Assembly (NCBI RefSeq): GCF_011075055.1
Contig: NC_058149.1
Location: 4,966,449 to 5,030,448, forward strand
DNA length: 64,000 nt
Direction: 5' to 3'
DNA from: Mangifera indica
Lineage: Eukaryota; Streptophyta; Magnoliopsida; Sapindales; Anacardiaceae
In this document: positions 12,700 through 26,427 of the stretch, one piece after another
Layout of the letters: every line of letters starts with the position of its first letter
Numbering within the stretch: position 1 is the first letter of the stretch
The notes under the pieces: generated by a model
The model's input: the letters and a program-made list of their open reading frames with translations, nothing else
Told to the model about the DNA's origin: nothing
Databases searched by the model: none
Translations under genes and position numbers: made by a program

Positions 12700-14860
12700 A
12701 AGGAAACTCGTTTTAGTGTCATTTTTATGCGTGCAATGCTTTTTTGTCTAATTAACCAAGGGCAACATGATAAAGAACAATGGTTTCAAATAAATAGTGT
12801 GAAAGTATGTTTCAATCCATAGAATTTGCACTTATCATTGGTCTTTTATTCGGAGATAACAAAGATATGTTGCACTACGTGAACTGTTCAGAAACCTCTG
12901 GATTGATGCTACAATACTTCCCAGGACTTAGTAGATCATTACGGTAGTAAGATATTGAGAGGGTTATTGATGACAAGATTTGGAGTGACAATGATAAAGA
13001 TGTGGTAAAGTTTACAATTTTGTATTTAGCACATTCCTTCCTTTTGGGGGCAAACAATAAAAATGTGATATCTAATCAAATGTTGCATTTAACTGACGAT
13101 CTAGATGCATTTAGTAGGTATTAATAGAGTGTATTGTCATGGAATAAGACAGTAAACTCTATGTGGCGGGGTATACATGGAAGATTAAGTACTACCTATA
13201 GAAGTATGATGCATACACAAGACCACTCTCTATTGTCAATTACCCAGTTATGGGTTTTCCTATTGCATTCTAGATAAGTAGTGCATTATCAATCTAGCAA
13301 ATAATCTAATTACATGTTATCGCTAATACTATCCAACTTATTGTCCTTTTTTAATGCAATTTTGGATTTATGAGACTATGACCAACCTATTGCCACATGT
13401 GCTACTTATCACAAATGATCGTGTTCTGCAAATGTTCAAGTGGAAGACTCTTTTCCTTTTAAGGTGAGATGAAGTTGAAGCCATTATAGGCACACCTCCG
13501 ATAAGTAGAAGTTTCCAATTTTTGTAGGACATAATAGAATATAATTATATGATTTATTAACTAACAACAAAGTTTTATTTTGTTTGTTTTAGAATCTCAT
13601 TACAGTTGTATTGTGTCCAATGCTACTTTATCAAGAGACGGAGTAGTATATTAAGGCGTTAGAGTTCATAAGAGAAGAGGCACCTATTGTGTAAGAAGTT
13701 GATAGAATTGGTTGACAATTTGTATACTGTTTCGAGACATCATGCTTCTTATTGATCATCTTCTTGTAATTCCCAGAGCCCATTTATGCTTATGCTAACC
13801 CCCCTTCATTTAGGTCTTCTCCATACAAGACTATATCATGGGGATCTCGAGCCAATATTCTCAGCGCATCCTCACACAAATGGATATCCCTGCCAAGTAT
13901 GTCAACCTCTTAGGTGTCACAACCCTAAGAGTCTCATAGGTCGATCCCTACTAGACACTCATTTCACGGTGCTGCATATAATAGTGTATCGAAAGACTGT
14001 CTCTAGTAACTCTTGTCCCAATAGGCTTTCATGATTGGCCTTCAGATGCAACAACAACTTGACTAGCATGTCAAGATGATATAGGGGGAGATGCAATAAT
14101 TATTTGGTGAGATGCCATTGTTTTTCAACAACCCACTTGTGACAAATCTATCAGCATTCGCACAAGAGTTTGGCCAAATGGGATCGGCTGTAGAGTGGCC
14201 ATTGTTTTTCATTAATCAAATCTATAACATCTCCCCCATTTCGCCAAATGAATTTTTTTGACCATGGACTAAAATGGATAAAGTGGTATATTATATTGTT
14301 TAAGCTTATTTTTTTTCTACAATCACTTATTTATTTTAATTTCATTATATGACTACATCTCAAGTATTCATTCCAATCAATATAAGAACCAACACTGGGT
14401 ATGTGGTGTATTTGATTTGATCTTGTGGACTTTGTATCTATATGACTTTGCAACATATACCACGAGTAAAGCGACTTTCAAGAGGTTAATGGGACCATAT
14501 AAGTGTCTGACCCACATCATCTTAGCTAGCACTTATTATCAAACAAGATTGGGTATTTTACCACCATATAAAATCTTAGTAATTAAATTTAGGTGTATGC
14601 GAGATGTGCCAAAATAAGAGCTGAGATCAGAAGACTGTGACAATTTTATGCTTATGTTTATAGAACATCTCACACATAATCACGATTTCAACTTTACGTC
14701 TACACACTTGCAATTACTAAGGAGGTGTATAACCATGTCAATATACCACAAAAGAACATTCGGTAAGAAACAATATCTCGTTTACTTTCAAATATTGTTG
14801 TTTGTTTTTTCAGAATTGTTAATTAATTTAAACTTTTGATTATTTATGCAAACTTGGAGG
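12700..14860 (+). pseudogene. Ulp1-like (C48 peptidase with DUF1985) pseudogene of the MULE
   Basis: Ulp1 proteases remove SUMO; plant MULEs have captured such genes (KIUL genes). Blocks in order: LTDDLDAFSRY then SVLSWNKTVNSMWRGI near 13,090-13,175; PVMGFPIAF at about 13,245-13,272; FWIYETMTNLLPHVLLI then VLQMFKWKTL at about 13,360-13,460, a DUF1985-like layout; and at 14,627-14,757 EDCDNFMLMFIEHLTHNHDF then FTSTHLQLLRRCITMSIY, matching the end of the C48 peptidase fold around its catalytic cysteine (usual DCG, here DCD). Many stop codons (two after SRY, one after IAF, one just before the cysteine region) and frame changes make it non-functional. No start codon can be assigned. It points tail-to-tail at the MULE transposase. 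The family call is from residue patterns only. Confidence 0.55.
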
Positions 14861-15339
14861 AATTCCTTTAATTATGGTTTCGCATGCAATGTTGATGGAC
14901 TTCATTCACTTATTTTGGTCATATGTCGGTTTCATTTCATTGTTTTATCATTTTAATGGTGTTTCAGTCATATGTCAGTTTCATTTCCTTCTTTTAACAT
15001 ATGTCGATGTTATGTTATTTTACTTCAGTTACTTAATTTCATTAATGGCTTACCAACCAACTAATGAAAACTATCATGAAATATAAAAACCATTAGAACA
15101 CAACATTAACACAACTAACAAAAAACATTAACACAATAGTAACTTTTTCCTCCACATAAATAATGCTTCCATGCCAGTAACTATCTAAAAAAATAAAGCA
15201 AGAAAATGAATAAACATGATTGACATAAATTGAAAATAAACCATAATGACATATAATTGTTTCAAATTCAAAAAAAGGTTTAAAAAATTAAAAGAAATCA
15301 ACCATGTCAAAAGAAAATTAACCATACTATTCTAATCTA

Positions 15340-17051
15340 TCGAATTGGATGCCTCATGGGTATGATAACCTCGTCCTCTACCGCTACCTGATACTCGAGA
15401 TGACCTTACAACGAGAATCAAAGCTGGACTCAGACAATTTGTTCCAGTATGGTTCGATCGATGACATCTACTACAGTTTTGTGGTTAAACTTCCTCTCCC
15501 TGTGCTCATTGCGTAGCTTGATCGACAACTAGACCAGTTTCGTTCCATCTATGGTAGATCACTAGGTAGCTTATTATAAGGTGCCCAAGTTAATTGATCA
15601 CCAATCAGATTGATATCTTCTTGGTACTATGTCTATAAATAATACAGAGTAATATACATTTGCTCATCTGAAACAATCAGATAGGTTGCAAAACCAAGCA
15701 ATAGCTATGACATGGTTACATGAAATATGTGAAAGTTGAAATTTTCTATAGTTGTACATCTAGTAAAGAATATTGACGAGGAACACCTCTTATTGTGCAT
15801 CATGAACTTCGTATCTACGAATGTTGATTAGTTAGACTATTATATTTGCAGATTTTCACTTATGTCTAGCAATCTTATCCTTTACCCACGATGTCAACGG
15901 GTTAGATTGATCACCTAATTAAAAAAATTATCAAACCCAAATTAATAAAAGCTAAATAAAATTCAACAAAATTATGTTCTTATACCTGCTAAGTTTTGCC
16001 GATTGTAAAACAATATTGCATTATGCTTTTAAGAAACTCTACTAAAATGGTGATAGGCAAAACTTGTGCAGTTCTTGTCAAAGTATTGAGGGACTCAACA
16101 ATATTAGTTGTCATAATGTTATACCGTAATCCTCTAAAGTAGGTGTAGACCTATTTTTCGTAACCAATATTGCTCAAATACAAAGTTGCAATGGGATTCA
16201 CCTAGTTTATCTTAGTTATGGTAAATTCGAAGTCCTTGAGGCAATACGCCTTTACAGCTCTCCAAAATAATCTTTTAATATGTTTGGTGTTTTTGAACTG
16301 TGTATGCATGTTACCTTTTATATGGTAGTTACAAAAGCCGTGACGGGCATGCGAGAATACATTCACCACTAATGCAATTATTGAATGATGTCAATCTAAA
16401 ATAATGGCCAAATCTAGAATATCCCTGATACACATTTATAGGCATCTCAAAAACAGGGTCCAAGTATTTATTCCCTCATTGTGACCAATACAGAATGCAA
16501 TTGGATAAATTTGATTATTATCGTCTTTTTCAACAGCTATGAAAAGAGACCTAAGGTACTTTCCTTTCAAATGTGAAGCGTCAATGCAAACAATCGGATG
16601 ACAAAATTGTTGGAATCTCTTTATCGAACAACTTAAAGCCATGAAGAAATATTGGAACTTATTTTGTACATCGATATTAATATGTGTAGAAGTTTATAGA
16701 TTCTTTAGCTCCAAATTATGACAATACTCAGGGAAAAACATGAAAGACTCCTCAAGAGATCATCGTAATGCATTTATAGCATACATCTTTGCACGCTACG
16801 CTTGTTTGTATAAAATGTCAATCTTATACTTATCTACCATGTTAGAGATAATTTTCTTTAGTTGGTAGATATGATTAACCATAAAGATCGACTTAAGGAT
16901 AGTTCCCAGTGATTTAGCATTTGTTTATCAATGATGTGGCAATATTTGATTCTTTGGACAAATGTGTGTATCATCTATGTGATGTAACACCTGACAATCT
17001 TCATCCATCTACCTCTTGGCTCATGCCCGCCATTTGCATTGACAATTTACA
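15340..17051 (-). pseudogene. MULE transposase, C-terminal two thirds (3' of copia insertion)
   Basis: On the minus strand from 17,051 downward the frame opens with CQCKWRA, the zinc-binding region that follows the MuDR N-terminal domain, including KIVRCYIT. At 16,642-16,436 it reads CHPIVCIDASHLKGKY, then FIAVEKDDNNQIYPIAF, the MULE transposase domain with its first catalytic Asp (CIDASHLKG; the usual form is CIDGTHLKG). The tail near 15,495-15,440 reads CSRCHRSNHTGTNC, a perfect CX2CX4HX4C zinc knuckle typical of the MULE C-terminus, followed by a Gly/Arg-rich end. Stops and frameshifts are scattered throughout. The 5' part continues beyond the copia element at 25,514. Confidence 0.72.
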
Positions 17052-17845
17052 TGTAAGGTTTTAGGATACCATTAACTGGCAGTGCAATGGAATTAAAGAT
17101 TTAAAAAATATATCAAAGATCCTAAAACTAATCTAAGATACTTGTTTTAATGCATAGATTCATGAACATGATAAACACACATAGGATGTTTGGAAATTAT
17201 ACCTCACGTGGTTATGTAAAGATTGTTATGCAACCCTCTTGAGGCAGTGCCTTGGTATCCATGTAGAGCATAAATGGGAGGCAATCTAAAAAGAAGGTTG
17301 TTAAGGCTTCTATCGACTAGATCTTGAAAATTAAATCACGACAATGAAAGCTTACGTCAACAAGATTCTTGGCATAAAGATATGTGTTTTAGATGTATAT
17401 GTTTAGAATTATTGTGTTAAAAATTTTGACTCAAACTAAACACCGTTATTTATAAGGAGCACATGAATCCTAAATTAATTAAGACTTTAACTACCCATGT
17501 GTTACACCAAACCATCAACAAACAATTTTGACATGTGAGAACTGTCACTACATTTCATTAGGATTGCTCAACACTATGATAATCTTATCACTATTACATG
17601 TGCCCTTACTCATTATAATGGTGGGATTTTGGGCATTTCTATAATGGTCATCTAATGTATGCATAGAGTTCTTATGATCAGTCGTTTGATCCCTTTGTTA
17701 CAATTTTACCATTTTAAGACATGTTATTCACACAATCATAAAATAGAAAAGTATATGAACTGACTATAAATTTGTTTATTAATTAATTAGACAAATTACA
17801 ATTATAAATGTCAAATCAATTAGCTTTAGGGCATTTACCCTAACA
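17052..17845 (-). repeat. Copia 3' LTR (internally deleted, 794 bp)
   Basis: On minus it starts TGTTAGGGTAAATGCCC right after a polypurine tract (AGTGGGAGAT) and ends CCTTACA. It aligns with the 5' LTR except that the stretch equivalent to about 24,060-25,145 is missing at the junction ACTAC/CCATGTG. The many substitutions between the LTRs point to an old insertion. Confidence 0.8.
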
Positions 17846-17859
17846 ATCTCCCACTTATA

Positions 17860-20800
17860 CTATAGTCAATCGATCATGTATATAACACCCAATCTTTCTA
17901 CATGTTTGTCATGCTTCTATTGCAATAGAGGCTTTATTAATGGTTCAATCAAATTGTCATTTGTATCAGTCCTTTTTATCTGTATGTCACCTCACTGAAT
18001 AATCTTTCAAATCAGATGATATTGTCTAAGTATATACTTGGACCTTTGTCAAATCGTAACTCATTTGCTTGAGCAATCACTCCATTGTTGTCACAATAGA
18101 GCTCAATCGACTTAATAATGCTTGGAATCACTCTAAGTTTTGTCACGAACTTCTTGATCCATACAACCTCTTTTATCATTTCTAAAAGGGTAATGTATTC
18201 AAACTTTATTGTAGAACCAGCCACTGTGCTTTGTTTGAAGCTTTTCTAGCTTATCACACCACTATTCAAACAAAACACAAACCCAAATTATGATTTAAAG
18301 TCATCTCGATCAATTTGGAAACTAGCATCATTGTAGCCTCAACAGTGAGTTTAGAATCCTCTTCATAAACCAAGAACGCAACTTTAATCCTTCTCAAGTA
18401 CTTTAAGATGTTCATAATAGTCGTCCAGTATTTTCTCCTAGATCATATTGATATCAATTACAAACGTTTAAGCCTTATAAGGCATCAAGTCTCGTATATA
18501 ACATGACATATATGATTGATTTTATAGCCGAGACATATGATATTCTACTCATCTTATCTTTCCCAGATTATGAAAATAGACACATCTCTTTCAAAATATA
18601 TACATTATAGGACATAGGCAGAAATTCTTTTTCAAATTCCTCTAAAAAAAATCTTGTCAATACCTTATCTATGTACATGCTTTGACTTAGGCTGAGTAGT
18701 ATATGCTCTTTATCTTAGTAAATTTTAATCTCAAAAATGTACACTACTTCTCTTAAGTCTTTCTTAGAGAAACGCTTGAATAACTAAGCCTTTACTAATT
18801 GCAAGTTTGGTATGTCATTTCTAATAATCAAGATGTCATCGACATACAATACTAGAAATGTAATCATGTTCTCACTGACCTTCTTATACATACATGGCTC
18901 GTCTTCATTTTTGATAAAACTGAACTCTCACACTACTTCATCAAAATGAATATTCCAGCTTCTAAAAGCCTACTTAAGCCCATAAATAGACTTTCGTAGC
19001 TTGCATACTTTATTAATCTGTCCAACAAAAATGAAATCATCGGGTTGCATCATATAAACGTCTTTTACAAGTTTACTATTCAGAAAGGCAGTTTTGACAT
19101 CCATTTGAAAGATTTCATAATCATGGTATGCAACAATAACAAGCATAATCCTAATAGACTTAAGCACAGAGACTGGCGAAAAGGTTTCATCATAATCAAT
19201 GTCATATTTTTGTGTGAACCTTTGGCAACCGATCATGCTTTATAGGTATACACATTACCTTCCATGTCAATTTTCTTTTTGAAAACCCATTTGCACCCTA
19301 CAAGTTTTACTCATTTAGGTGCATACACTAGAGTCCATACTTGGTTTTAGTGTATGAAATTTATTTCAGATTTCATGACATCTAACCATTTATCATAATC
19401 TAGACTCAAGATAGTGTCATTGTAAGTGTTAGGTTCGTTATTAGATATGACCAATACATCATTGTTCTAAGTCATAAGAAAACCAAATCTTTATGGCTTG
19501 TGATGTACTTGTGTAAATCTATGTAGCTTTTGTGTGCTCTAAGATTGTTCTTTTTGAGGTTAAGGACCTTTTTTATGATTAACCATCTGTGATGGCATAT
19601 CGTCCTTCTAACATCTGTGGTATCTTATGGTATAGAAACTTCATTGAGTTGCACCCTCCACCCATTAGTTCTCTTGAGAATAAATTTTTTTCTCAAGGAA
19701 CATGATGGTACAAGTAACAAAGACTTTTTGCTTATCTAGGTGGTAGAAGTAATATCTCTTAGTTTCCTTCAAATACCCCATAAAAATACACTTTTCAGAC
19801 TTAGTGTTCAACTTGTTCGAAATTAATTTCTTGACATAAGCTTTGCAGTCTCAAATCCTCAAGTATTCCAGATTAGGCTTTCACCTAGTCTACAACTCAT
19901 ATAAAGTTTTATCTAAGATTTAGATGGGACACGGTTCAGTGTATAGGCAGTAGTCTTTAAGGCATGTTCTAGAAAAACATGGGTAGATATGTAAAACTCA
20001 TCATGGACCTGACCATTTCTATCAAGGTCTTATTCCTCCGTTCAGATACATCAATATGTTGTGGTGTACCAAAAAGACTAAGTTAAGAGACTATCTCATG
20101 GTCCTTCAAGTATCCTCTGAATTCAGCACTTAGGTATTCATATCTACGATCACTGCAAATAATTTAAATTTGTTTCCTAAGCTGCTTCTCTACTTTATTC
20201 TTGAATTCTTTGAAAGTTTTGTTTGACAAAAACACATAGTCATATCTACTAAGGTCATTAGTAAATGTGATAAAGTAGGTTTTCCCATATCTAGTATGCA
20301 CTATCATAGGCCTACACACATTACTGTGAATAATCCCTAATAGTTCAATCGTCTTTTCATTGTGTCTACCGAAGGATGCTTTGGCCACATCACCCAATAG
20401 GCATGATTCGCATTCATCATAAGATTGGAAGTTAAATGATTACAAGACTTTTTATTCAAGAAGTCTTTATATACTTTTTGGTCTTATGTAGCCTAGTCTA
20501 CAATGTCATAAATATGTGGCATTCAATTTATTTGTTTTCAAATATTTATTATTTTGCACATTGAGAATTTTATTATCCAATTTTAGAATTTACAAAGCAT
20601 TATACAAATCAATTGTTCTATAAAGAATATTATTAAAACTAATTGTTATAGTACCACGAGTAATAAAAAATGAATATCTTTTTTTGTCTAAAATAAACAC
20701 ATAAATTAAATTTATATAAACAAATAGAACATTATAGTATTTATTTAATTCTAAGCAAGCCTAGTGAGTAAATAAATTTCTATGACTAATACAACAACAT

Positions 20801-21560
20801 ATGTTTCATTTCCAACTCATAGGTCAGCCTCTTCTTTAACAAGCAATATGTTATGTCATAGTTCCTCCATATCAGAATCAATATGAGTACCATATCCTAT
20901 ATCTATAACCTAAAATGAATAAGGATAATAGTTTGTCTCAATGACAAACATACATGAAGTAGAGGCTTTAACTATCTTCTTCTTCTTGTTTTCCAGGAAG
21001 GTCTTGCAATGCCTATTTCAGTGGCCAGCTTTGTCACAATAAATGTAGACAATTTTTCTTTTACCCATACCACCTGTTGGCTGAGTAGTAGAATTTGGTT
21101 TCTTCTTTGTTTTAGGCTTAGGTTCTGTCTTGGCCTTTAGCCTTGGATCCAGATGCATAGGCTTCAACCACAAGCACATTAGTTGAAGCTACCTTTCATA
21201 CCTCATGTTCAGCCTACCTAAGCATATACAACAATTTCTTAAAGGTTGTCTCCTTTTCGTTTAGCTTAAAGTTCATAATGAAATTAGCCCACAATTTAGG
21301 AAGAAATTTTTACACCAAGTCAATGGCAAGCTCATTGTCCACGATGAAGCCTAAGTTCGCTAATCGTTTAATATAACCAATCATCTTAACCACATGAAGG
21401 CTAACTTGTCCTCTACCAAAGAGTTTTGCAATCAAACAATACACTTGACACCTTATATCATTCAGTCCTAGCACGAGTGGCATATAACTCTCAAAGGTAT
21501 GGAAGTATGGATGGAACATCTATTTCTTCATATTGTCTTTGAAGCTAAAATGACATGGAA
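17860..21560 (-). pseudogene. Copia gag-pol remnant
   Basis: Minus strand, from high to low coordinates. 21,519-21,310: gag segment (LVLGLND type, ending in a DNELAIDLV-like stretch). About 21,060-21,000: a degenerate zinc knuckle (YCDKAGH...HC, first Cys lost, stop inside). 20,397-20,164: integrase, GIIHSNVCRPM then TYFITFTNDLSRY, with the first catalytic Asp. 19,236-18,970: reverse transcriptase, DYDETFSPVSVLKSIR, QMDVKTAFLNS, SIYGLK. 18,880-18,820: MYKKVSENMITFLVLYVDDI, the catalytic YVDD box. 18,224-18,012: RNase H, VVWIKKFVTKL and ELYCDNNGVIAQ. Frame breaks and stops separate all blocks. Domain order marks Ty1/copia. It cannot make a working polyprotein. Confidence 0.8.
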
Positions 21561-21569
21561 GTTAGCATA

Positions 21570-23594
21570 AGGCACTAAACTTCCACGAAGTCATCAAATA
21601 CTTATTAAAAGTATTCTTTTACTTCTAGGTGGCATCAAGACTAAGCTCACAGATAATAACCCCTTAAGGATGTATAACCTCTTTTTTTAATATGGAATAA
21701 TCTAAAGATTTATATACCAATCAATGAAGTTATTTTCAATGAGCCTTTTTTTTTTAAGAATGGATTGATACGTTGGGTTTAACATAATGATAATTTGATC
21801 TATAATTTACAGATAAAAATAATTAATAATTTTATTCATAATTAATATTCATTTTACTTATAGATTTAATTAATTAAAATTCTCACACTATTTTTCTCAA
21901 GCCAATAACCCTTACAATTGCACTAAAAAAGTTTCGATGAACTTTCTAATAGACCAAGACCTCATCGTATTAATTCTCTTCTTCGCTTTAGGGAAAATTT
22001 TGAATAATTGAATAGGTAAATTTCAAATTAATCACCAAAAGCCTATTATCTCAAGTTAGGTTTTAGCCCAACAAATCATGCAGCCTCAAATATGACTCTC
22101 AGTATTAGTAGGATATATACTACATATTACCTTGCATCAACAAATGTATTCCTTACTTATGCCTCTAATATACTTCATCTTCGTTTTGGCAAAAGGTACA
22201 CTAGATAAATCGGACCCAATATGAACATTTCCTAATTTTTTACCTGGAAGAAGTGTAACCTTCGTTTTAGCAAACAAGGTTCCAACAAATAGAGACTTAA
22301 TTAGGGCATCATATTAAAAGACACCAATTTAATCTTAAACTTAATATTTAAATTGAGGGTTTTTAATTAATTGGTCTCATCAGATTTCGTACTACATGTT
22401 AAGTGATATTTGCAAAAATATAACCATTCACATCCATCCAATAATGTAAAATTAAAACGTATTAGTACATAATCATAACTAATGTCAAACCTCTTAAATC
22501 AAGAGAAGTTTGACTAGTTAACCTAAGGGAATATTTTGTCTTTGGGTCTTCATCTTCATGCTTGTCCTTTTTGCCTCTAGTCTTTAATAATTACATGACT
22601 TTATTTTCTAGTTACATTATTCTAAGAAAATAAAATAACAACCTAAACTAAAGAAGAAAGGGAATTAAGGCAGGGCGTGTAAGGCACCATGCATACATAC
22701 ACATCTAATTAAAATTAAATTTTAATTATTAATTAGTCAAGTGTTAAATTACATTTTTATCTCTAAAACTTTACAAAATAATTGTTCAACCCCAAGAATC
22801 AAGGAAATTTCAGTACATGGTAAAAGACCAAAATCTAATTCCCAATCTCGAAAGGTATGTAGGCATCTCATGAGGCATGTCCAGGGCATGATAGAGGACC
22901 ACCGTACATGGTTTGTGCCAAAAACAACCATGACTTAGGTAAAAAAAAACTGCCTAGCCATGCACAAGTTTAAAGTGCAATGAGGGCACCAATGGCAGCA
23001 TGCAGCCTAAATAAAACTGCCCAAACGGGTGTCGTCTGGGGATGCACCAGCCTATACCTTAGCAATGGGATAGCGTAGAGGTTGCCCTACCACGTCTAAG
23101 CGGTCGAAGCTTGGGTCATCACCTTCATTAACCCATAAAACAGATTCTGTCCATACGTGTGTCGCAGCATGGAACAGCCTTGTCATGTGCAACACCACCT
23201 TTTTTAGTTTTCATTCCAGCTACGTAAGGTGATGTTTCCAACATCAGTTTATGGACTTTCTAGTGATGAAAAATCTAGGAGCCATCATGCAAAGATAAGC
23301 CAATCATCGTGTGAGCAACGATGGCACATAAACCCCGTTTACTTGACAAACCTGTTATCAACCTTGAATATAATCCTATATCAACAATTAAACTCAAGAA
23401 AATTTTAGCAATAATCACTCAATAAATTTAACACATCTATACGTTGTTCTTGAACTCAACAAAATCATGCGGTAACACAATTAAAAATTAATTTTACCAA
23501 TTTTAGGATTTTGATTATTTATCAATTACATGCAATAATATATAAATATAACCAAAACTTGTAGCATATTTTCATGAAAGTATGCCTAAATGAT
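21570..23594 (-). other. Copia 5' leader, unusually long (about 2 kb)
   Basis: Between the primer site and the first recognisable gag residues lie 2 kb without coding signal. Part of it (22,660-23,340) is richer in G and C than its surroundings, so a further old insertion is possible, but no ends could be seen. Confidence 0.35.
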
Positions 23595-23607
23595 GGCTTT
23601 GATACCA
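23595..23607 (-). promoter_or_regulatory. Copia primer-binding site (tRNA-iMet type)
   Basis: On minus, TGGTATCAAAGCC begins two bases after the 5' LTR end. It differs by one base from the usual initiator-Met site TGGTATCAGAGCC. Confidence 0.8.
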
Positions 23608-23608
23608 C

Positions 23609-25508
23609 TGTAATGTTACCAACATGCAACGAAATTAAAATTTTTAAAAATATATCAAAGATCATAAAATCTATCCAGAATACCTGTTTTAATGCACAGA
23701 TTTATGAAAATGTTAAACACACAGGGTGTCTAGAAATTATACTTGCATTGTTGGCTTATCCATGACTTCACGTGACTATGTAAAGATCATTATCCAACCC
23801 TGTTGAGATGATTCCTTAGTATCCATATAGAGCACAAATGTGATTCAATTTAGAAATAAGGTTGTCAGGGCTTCTATCAACTGGATTTTGGAAATTGGAT
23901 CACGATAATGGAAGCTTATGTTAACAAGATTTTAGGCGTAGAGATATGTGTTTTGGATGTATGTGTTTAGAATTATTGTGTTAAAAAATTTGACTCAAAC
24001 TAAACACCTTTATTTATAAGGTGTGTTGAATCCTAAATTAGTTAGAACTCTAACTACTTAGGTGATAAGGTGTCCAAGAGTTCTTATTAAATCAAGACTC
24101 TTAATTTATTGAAAGTTTTAATGTATATAAATCCTAATAGGATTCCAACTCAACTTAAACTTTCTATCAAATAAGGATTTTGAATTTATTGAAGGTTTTA
24201 ATACATAGAAATCTTAATTAAATTAACATTCCAACTCAACCTAAACTTTTTACTAAACAAAAACTTTGAATAACCTTGTTTAACTAAAACACCTTACCTA
24301 TAAATTAACTCAGCTAGTTGACTCACATCCATCATTTCGCTATGCTCGGTTGGACTCTTAAATGGGTACAGTCAAAACCATGCAATGTATTTGCATGATG
24401 CCACATGGCACCATGCACACCAAATGATTCCAATCAAAACACATCCATACGTTTCTCTCTTTCCATGATCTCAAGATTGTCATCAAAAGATCTTTACCTC
24501 TTGGTTTGCATCAACCTCTTAAAATGTGTGACCTATGAGCCCTCTATCGAATCGATACTATCTGAATTCAGATTAAATTTAGACATAAACCAAGATTGGT
24601 CTCTAGCCAAATGTTATGGCCACCTACACGATGGAGTACCAGCAAATGTCACTATAAACTTTTACAATATCACAGTTATGTGCAATTCAATCATTTCGTC
24701 AATTGATATCTTTTGAGGCTGAGACATAGAAATGTGTTTATCTCAATAATTTTCTTGATATGAGTTGATACACATTAATGACTTACATTGATTAGGCTAC
24801 AACCTAATCCCAGTGTGATCACAGATTTAAGCAGTTATGAATGTCTTTCAACATTCGCATATGAGATATCTTCTTCTATGCTTAGGAGTGATAAATCATT
24901 TATTGATCAAGCATAGCCTCTATGTATCTCATGATATAGTTGTTCACTGCCTTTATGACACCCCTATTACAGCAATACATTAGATAGTGTCTAACCATAC
25001 GAATTTTTACAAGAGACAGTCTGACAACCTTAAGTCAAAAGATCACATGCACTGGTGGTGTTCAGTGGATTTGTTTTATAAACACTGGAGCAACCATCCA
25101 TATGGATATCCTCTGGTGAGGTCAGTTTGATGAACACGTCTACAATATGCACCTATGTGTTACACTAAGCTATCAACAAATAATTTTGACAAGTGAGAAT
25201 TGTTGACACCTTTCGGTGGGGTCGCTCAACACTATGATAATCTTATCACCATTACATGTGCCATTGGTCATTGTAATATTGAGATTATGGACATTTCTAT
25301 AATGGTCATCTAATGTGTGTATAGGGTTCCCATGATAAATCGTCTGATCCCCTCATCACAATTCTACCATTCTAAGGGCATGTTATTTGTATAATCATAT
25401 AATAGACAAACATATGAATTGAATAACTATAAATCCTTTTATTAATTAATAAGATAAATTACAATTACAAATGTCAAATCAATTAGCTCTAAGGCATCTA
25501 TCCAAACA
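23609..25508 (-). repeat. Copia 5' LTR (1,900 bp)
   Basis: On minus it runs from TGTTTGGATAGATGCC (25,508) to CATTACA (23,609). It is homologous to the shorter 3' LTR and to the LTR at 59,277-61,077. Shared blocks include AACACTATGATAATCTTATC and ACATGTGCC. Short plus-strand open frames inside it have no domain. Confidence 0.8.
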
Positions 25509-25513
25509 GTACA

Positions 25514-26320
25514 TACCTAATTTGATAATGTTTCACATTAGAGTAAACAACTTTCCATTAGATGTCTGTCTTTAAAGCATATCTCTCCAATAAAGCTATT
25601 AATTCAGCTTTCAAATCATAAAAGTCTATTACTCTTAAACTGTTATCTCTTTGTGTTTCATGATTACTAATACCAACATTCTCAACATCCATTATTGGCT
25701 CAAGAACCCACTACAATGGATTTAGATTATGAGTATAACTTGTATATGCTCTTATATCTATAAAGCCATGGCGTCTCATGTTAAACTCAACCCCCTCATT
25801 GATTTGACTTATCACAATGTCTTCACTCGGTACACAATTTGTGTTGTCATCATCATATAATCTTGAAAATTTGTCATCTTCATTGTTGTTGTCCTCAGGA
25901 TTATACTCCTCATCTACATCAGCATCATTATCTCGATCACCATGATTCAAACTATAATCTTAGAAAATTTGTGGTTTGTCATATGTGCAATAATCCTTTT
26001 TTTCTGCCACATGGACCTCTTCGTTTAGTTAATTGTCTCTTCCTTCAATAGTAGTCTGGGTAACATAAAGTTTTATCGATCATCATAAACTTCTTACTTC
26101 TATCATCATATGCTCAAGATTATCATTGTCTTCGATCTCAATATGACCCACTGATGCATCACCTGGCAATAAATATGTGGATATTTGCTTGACTCCAATC
26201 AAATCTGAGACGATTGTATATTTTGTCCACAAATCCTTCAAAATCAACATTTGTGTCGATACAAATCGGTCTCTCCTTCCCATCGACATATTTCATTACA
26301 TTATCATTACCTATAATCCA
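25514..26320 (-). pseudogene. MULE transposase, N-terminal part (5' of copia insertion)
   Basis: Minus strand: 26,289-26,083 contains GDASVGHIEIEDNDNLEHMM, the end of the MuDR N-terminal domain. 25,950-25,711 is an acidic linker (DNDADVDEEYNPEDNNNEDD) typical between that domain and the zinc-binding region. 25,650-25,514 reads RVIDFYDLKAELIALLERYA, then WKVVYSNVKHYQIRYV, the DNA-binding zinc region that continues at 17,051 as CQCKWRA beyond the copia element. At least one in-frame stop (after ALKTDI) and frame changes are present. No start codon can be set with confidence. Confidence 0.65.
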
Positions 26321-26427
26321 ATTCCCTCCAAAACGAACAATAAATTCAGTTTTTTCTATTTTTACCTATTACCTTACATTGTTAAGCAAAATTAGATACA
26401 TTCAAAGTTTCTATCGAAAAAAGAATA

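Larger units (their letters stand above)
17052..25508 (-). mobile_element. Ty1/copia LTR retrotransposon inserted in the MULE transposase
   Basis: Minus-strand element of 8,457 bp bounded by LTRs starting TGTT and ending ACA. The 5-bp flanks are TTACA (17,047-17,051) and GTACA (25,509-25,513), 4 of 5 identical. Joining the flanks restores the reading sense of the MULE transposase around a CxCxW motif. Internal order on minus: PBS, long leader, gag remnant, integrase, reverse transcriptase, RNase H, polypurine tract. This copia order (integrase before reverse transcriptase) defines the superfamily. Everything coding is decayed. The two LTRs differ greatly in length because the 3' one has lost about 1.1 kb. 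Confidence 0.85.

Noticed and set aside
13786..14034. 82-codon plus-strand frame inside the MULE
   Set aside because: No recognisable domain, and it falls between the DUF1985-like and C48-like blocks; probably a chance frame in decayed sequence.
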